64,000 nt of DNA. It comes from Streptomyces rimosus subsp. rimosus. Its GTDB lineage: Bacteria > Actinomycetota > Actinomycetes > Streptomycetales > Streptomycetaceae. The stretch spans positions 14,794 through 78,793 of the forward strand of contig NZ_JOCQ01000035.1 of assembly GCF_000720725.1 (NCBI RefSeq). Direction: 5' to 3'. Shown here in pieces: positions 61,934-64,000 of this stretch. Numbering within the stretch: the stretch's first letter is position 1; every line of letters starts with the position of its first letter. The translations under genes were made by a program, and so were the position numbers. Under the pieces are notes generated by a model. That model ran no database searches. It saw only the letters and a list, made by a program, of their open reading frames with translations, and was not told where the DNA came from.

Positions 61934-64000
61934 CGCCAGCGACCGTGCGGCTTCGGGCGGCCAGGCGGAGCCATCGGCGAAGGCGGCCAGCCGGGCGGCG
62001 AAGGTGCCCGCGAGGTGCCTCTGCGGATGAGGATGCCGCGCCCGGCCGGCTGCTGAGAGGCATAGACCCCGGGGAAGAGCTGGCCCTCGCTGCGGTCGCC
62101 TGCCATGAGGAGCGCTGAGGATCCCGATTCGCGCAAGCCTTGCACCAGGGGTTCGTAGATGCCGCGGGAGGCTCCTGCCACGCGGCGGGTCAGGACGAAA
62201 TGGAGGCCGATGTCCGCAGCGGAGGGAATGTACGGAAGGAACGGTTCCAGTGGTTCCTGGCCGGCAGTGGTGAGCACGTCGTAGTCGTCGACGAGGACCA
62301 CGATCCGTGGGCCGCTGCCCCAGCTACCGGGTTCCAGGTCCTGGGGGCTCGTGGCGTCATCGGGTAGCCGCTTTTCCAGAACAGTGGCGATACCGGTGGC
62401 CAGACCCGCGCACATTTTGGCGTTGTAGGCGTAGCCGCCGTTGAACTCCTCGGGAATCGCGCCGCGCAGGCTGCGCCGGGGGTCCATGACGGCGAAAACC
62501 AGCTCGTCCTCGCTGTAACGCTCGATGAGGCCGCCGGCGATGGCCTTGAGGAGGTTGGTCTTGCCGCATTCACTGTCGCCCATGACCAGCAGGTGCTGGT
62601 CGTGCTGGAACAGGTCGAGCAGTACGGGTTCGAGCCTCGCTTGGTCCAGGCCGATCGGCACCCGCTGAGGTTCGGCGACCGGCCCCGGCAGGAGCTGGGG
62701 TTCCAGAACGTGTGGCAGCACCCGTACCGGCTGGGCGACCTCGCCGCTCCAGGTGGCGCGGACCGTCCGGGCCACACGCTCCAGAACAGCGCCCAGGTCC
62801 GCGGTGTCGGCAAGTCCGTCCGTGCGGGGCAGCGCGACCTGCGCAAAGAGTTTGCGATCGGTGAGCGCGCGGCCCGGCTCGTCGGGTGAAAGGGTCGCGG
62901 CGAGCTTGTGGTCGATGCTGGACTCGCCGGGGTCGTTCAGCCGCAGCTCGACGCGGGTGCCGAAGTTCGACTGGACGGCGATGCGCACGTCGTTCCAGCG
63001 CAGCATGCCCGCGACGACGTGGATGCCGTAACCGCCGCCGCGTTTGAGGATGTCGGCGATGTCGTCGTCGAGTGCCTCGAAGTCGTCGCGCAGCGCACCG
63101 AAGCCGTCGATGACGAGCACGATCTCAGCGGAGGCCAGCTGGGGCAGCCGGCCTGCCGCGTGCAGGTCGCGCAGCTGCTCGACGGAGTCGATGCCGTGCT
63201 CGCGGAAGAGGTCCTCGCGGGCCGCGAGCATGTTCCGTACTTCATCGACGGTGCGGGCCGCGCGCTCGCGGTCGGCGCGGCTCGCGATGCCGCCGACGTG
63301 TGGCAGGCTCGATAGTGCCGCCAGGCCGCCGCCGACCAGGTCGAGGCCGTAGATGCCGACCTCCTGCGGGGTGTGGGTCAGCGCCAGCGAGAGGACGAGG
63401 GTACGCAGGAGCGTCGTTTTGCCGGATTGCGGGCCGCCGATGACGGCGGCGTGGCCGCCCGCCGGCGTGAGGTCCAGGTACCACTGACCCTGCCACTGCC
63501 GGGTCGGGTCGTCGAGCAGGCCAAGGGGTATCTTGAGCGGGCCGCGGCGCTTGGTCAGCTGCATCCCGCGCGGGCCGACGCCCAGAGGACCGGCGGCCGT
63601 GTCGAGGCAGGTCGCGTCGGGCAACGGGGGCAGCCAGATACGGCGCACCGTGCCAGGGGCGTTCGCCAGCTGCTCGACCATGACACCCAGCTCGGTCGGT
63701 CCCATCTCCCGGCGCCGCATCGCCGGCTCCTGCGCCTCCGCACCCTCGCTCAAGGAAGTGGCGTTGAAGGCGTCGTAGGGGAAGGCGAGGGGTCCGGTGC
63801 CCTCTTCCTCCGGGCGTTGCACGGGGCCGCGGTAGGCGCCTGAGACGTAGCTTGCCTTGAAGCGGTCGTAGTGGCTGGTGTCGACCTTGAGGTAGCCGAA
63901 TCCGGGCAGCGGCGGCAGGTGGAAGGCGTCCGTGGTGTCCAGGACCGTACGGGATTCGTCGGCGGAGAAGGTCCGCAGGCCCAGCCGGTACGAGAGATAG
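61927..64000 (-). CDS. eccC: Type VII secretion FtsK/SpoIIIE ATPase EccC, C-terminal two-thirds
   Basis: The gene runs off the right edge, so about 691 residues are visible. Two ATPase domains show Walker A in IGGPQSGKTTLLR and in MGDSECGKTNLLK, Walker B in IVLVIDGFGALRDD and in IVVLVDDYDVL. At the window edge the sequence reads LSYRLGLRTFSADESR, normal for EccC before the second ATPase. EccC drives substrate export through the inner membrane. The last 29 residues after RGILIRRG are Pro/Arg-rich and unlike family ends; a frameshift or an unusual tail is possible. Confidence 0.85.
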   Translation of the reverse strand, partial: YLSYRLGLRTFSADESRTVLDTTDAFHLPPLPGFGYLKVDTSHYDRFKASYVSGAYRGPVQRPEEEGTGPLAFPYDAFNATSLSEGAEAQEPAMRRREMGPTELGVMVEQLANAPGTVRRIWLPPLPDATCLDTAAGPLGVGPRGMQLTKRRGPLKIPLGLLDDPTRQWQGQWYLDLTPAGGHAAVIGGPQSGKTTLLRTLVLSLALTHTPQEVGIYGLDLVGGGLAALSSLPHVGGIASRADRERAARTVDEVRNMLAAREDLFREHGIDSVEQLRDLHAAGRLPQLASAEIVLVIDGFGALRDDFEALDDDIADILKRGGGYGIHVVAGMLRWNDVRIAVQSNFGTRVELRLNDPGESSIDHKLAATLSPDEPGRALTDRKLFAQVALPRTDGLADTADLGAVLERVARTVRATWSGEVAQPVRVLPHVLEPQLLPGPVAEPQRVPIGLDQARLEPVLLDLFQHDQHLLVMGDSECGKTNLLKAIAGGLIERYSEDELVFAVMDPRRSLRGAIPEEFNGGYAYNAKMCAGLATGIATVLEKRLPDDATSPQDLEPGSWGSGPRIVVLVDDYDVLTTAGQEPLEPFLPYIPSAADIGLHFVLTRRVAGASRGIYEPLVQGLRESGSSALLMAGDRSEGQLFPGVYASQQPAGRGILIRRGTSRAPSPPGWPPSPMAPPGRPKPHGRWRW

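Overview
The window is very GC-rich, codes densely with a strong GC bias at third codon positions, and uses GTG starts freely. The gene order pafB-pafC-tatA-tatC-helicase, infC-rpmI-rplT and pheS-pheT, the mycosin and WXG100 genes, a FadR-type/glnA4-type cluster and a lanthipeptide locus all point to a chromosomal segment of Streptomyces or a close relative. I saw no tRNA, rRNA or CRISPR array.

Positions 1-28800 are mostly conserved chromosome. They hold proteasome accessory regulators (pafB, pafC), the twin-arginine translocase (tatA, tatC), a large Ski2-like helicase, a MocR-type regulator, an iron-regulated siderophore-interacting protein with a clear iron box, a 5'-3' exonuclease, and a two-gene glycine betaine-type transporter whose permease is fused to two tandem binding domains. 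Next come a TDT-family transporter with a divergent LysR regulator, and a cluster (19406-26123) of a gamma-glutamyl hydrolase, an amine permease, a FadR-type regulator, a GlnA4-like gamma-glutamyl-amide synthetase, an aldehyde dehydrogenase and a short-chain dehydrogenase. That set matches the ethanolamine (or other amine) gamma-glutamylation pathway described for Streptomyces.

Positions 28900-45400 hold a membrane protein plus mycosin-like protease pair, an aquaporin, the infC-rpmI-rplT operon with a leader attenuator and an apparent AUC start codon for IF3, a TrmH-type methylase, an orphan histidine kinase, pheST, a PP2C phosphatase, a TPR regulator and a Nudix hydrolase. A 17-bp palindrome (TTCACAC-N3-GTGTGAA) lies in front of the TPR regulator. 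It recurs, once degenerate and once perfect, upstream of the lanthipeptide locus.

Positions 45400-50745 are a compact class I lanthipeptide locus: a 46-residue precursor, an intergenic hairpin, a full-length LanB dehydratase and a LanC cyclase. No transporter, protease or tailoring gene lies next to it.

Positions 50815-64000 are accessory and read almost wholly on the minus strand. They begin with a stranded 3' end of a 3-hydroxyacyl-CoA dehydrogenase gene next to an N-terminally truncated tyrosine integrase. In transcription order from the right there are EccC, a DUF6177-like protein, two WXG100/ESAT-6-like proteins, a DUF6507-like protein, an 807-residue type VII-exported polymorphic toxin and its overlapping immunity gene. 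Behind these is an array of three units, each made of an orphan or decayed toxin tip followed by its own Imm49-family immunity gene. The array looks like a store of displaced toxin tips and immunities kept behind an active type VII toxin, and it is the most interesting system here.
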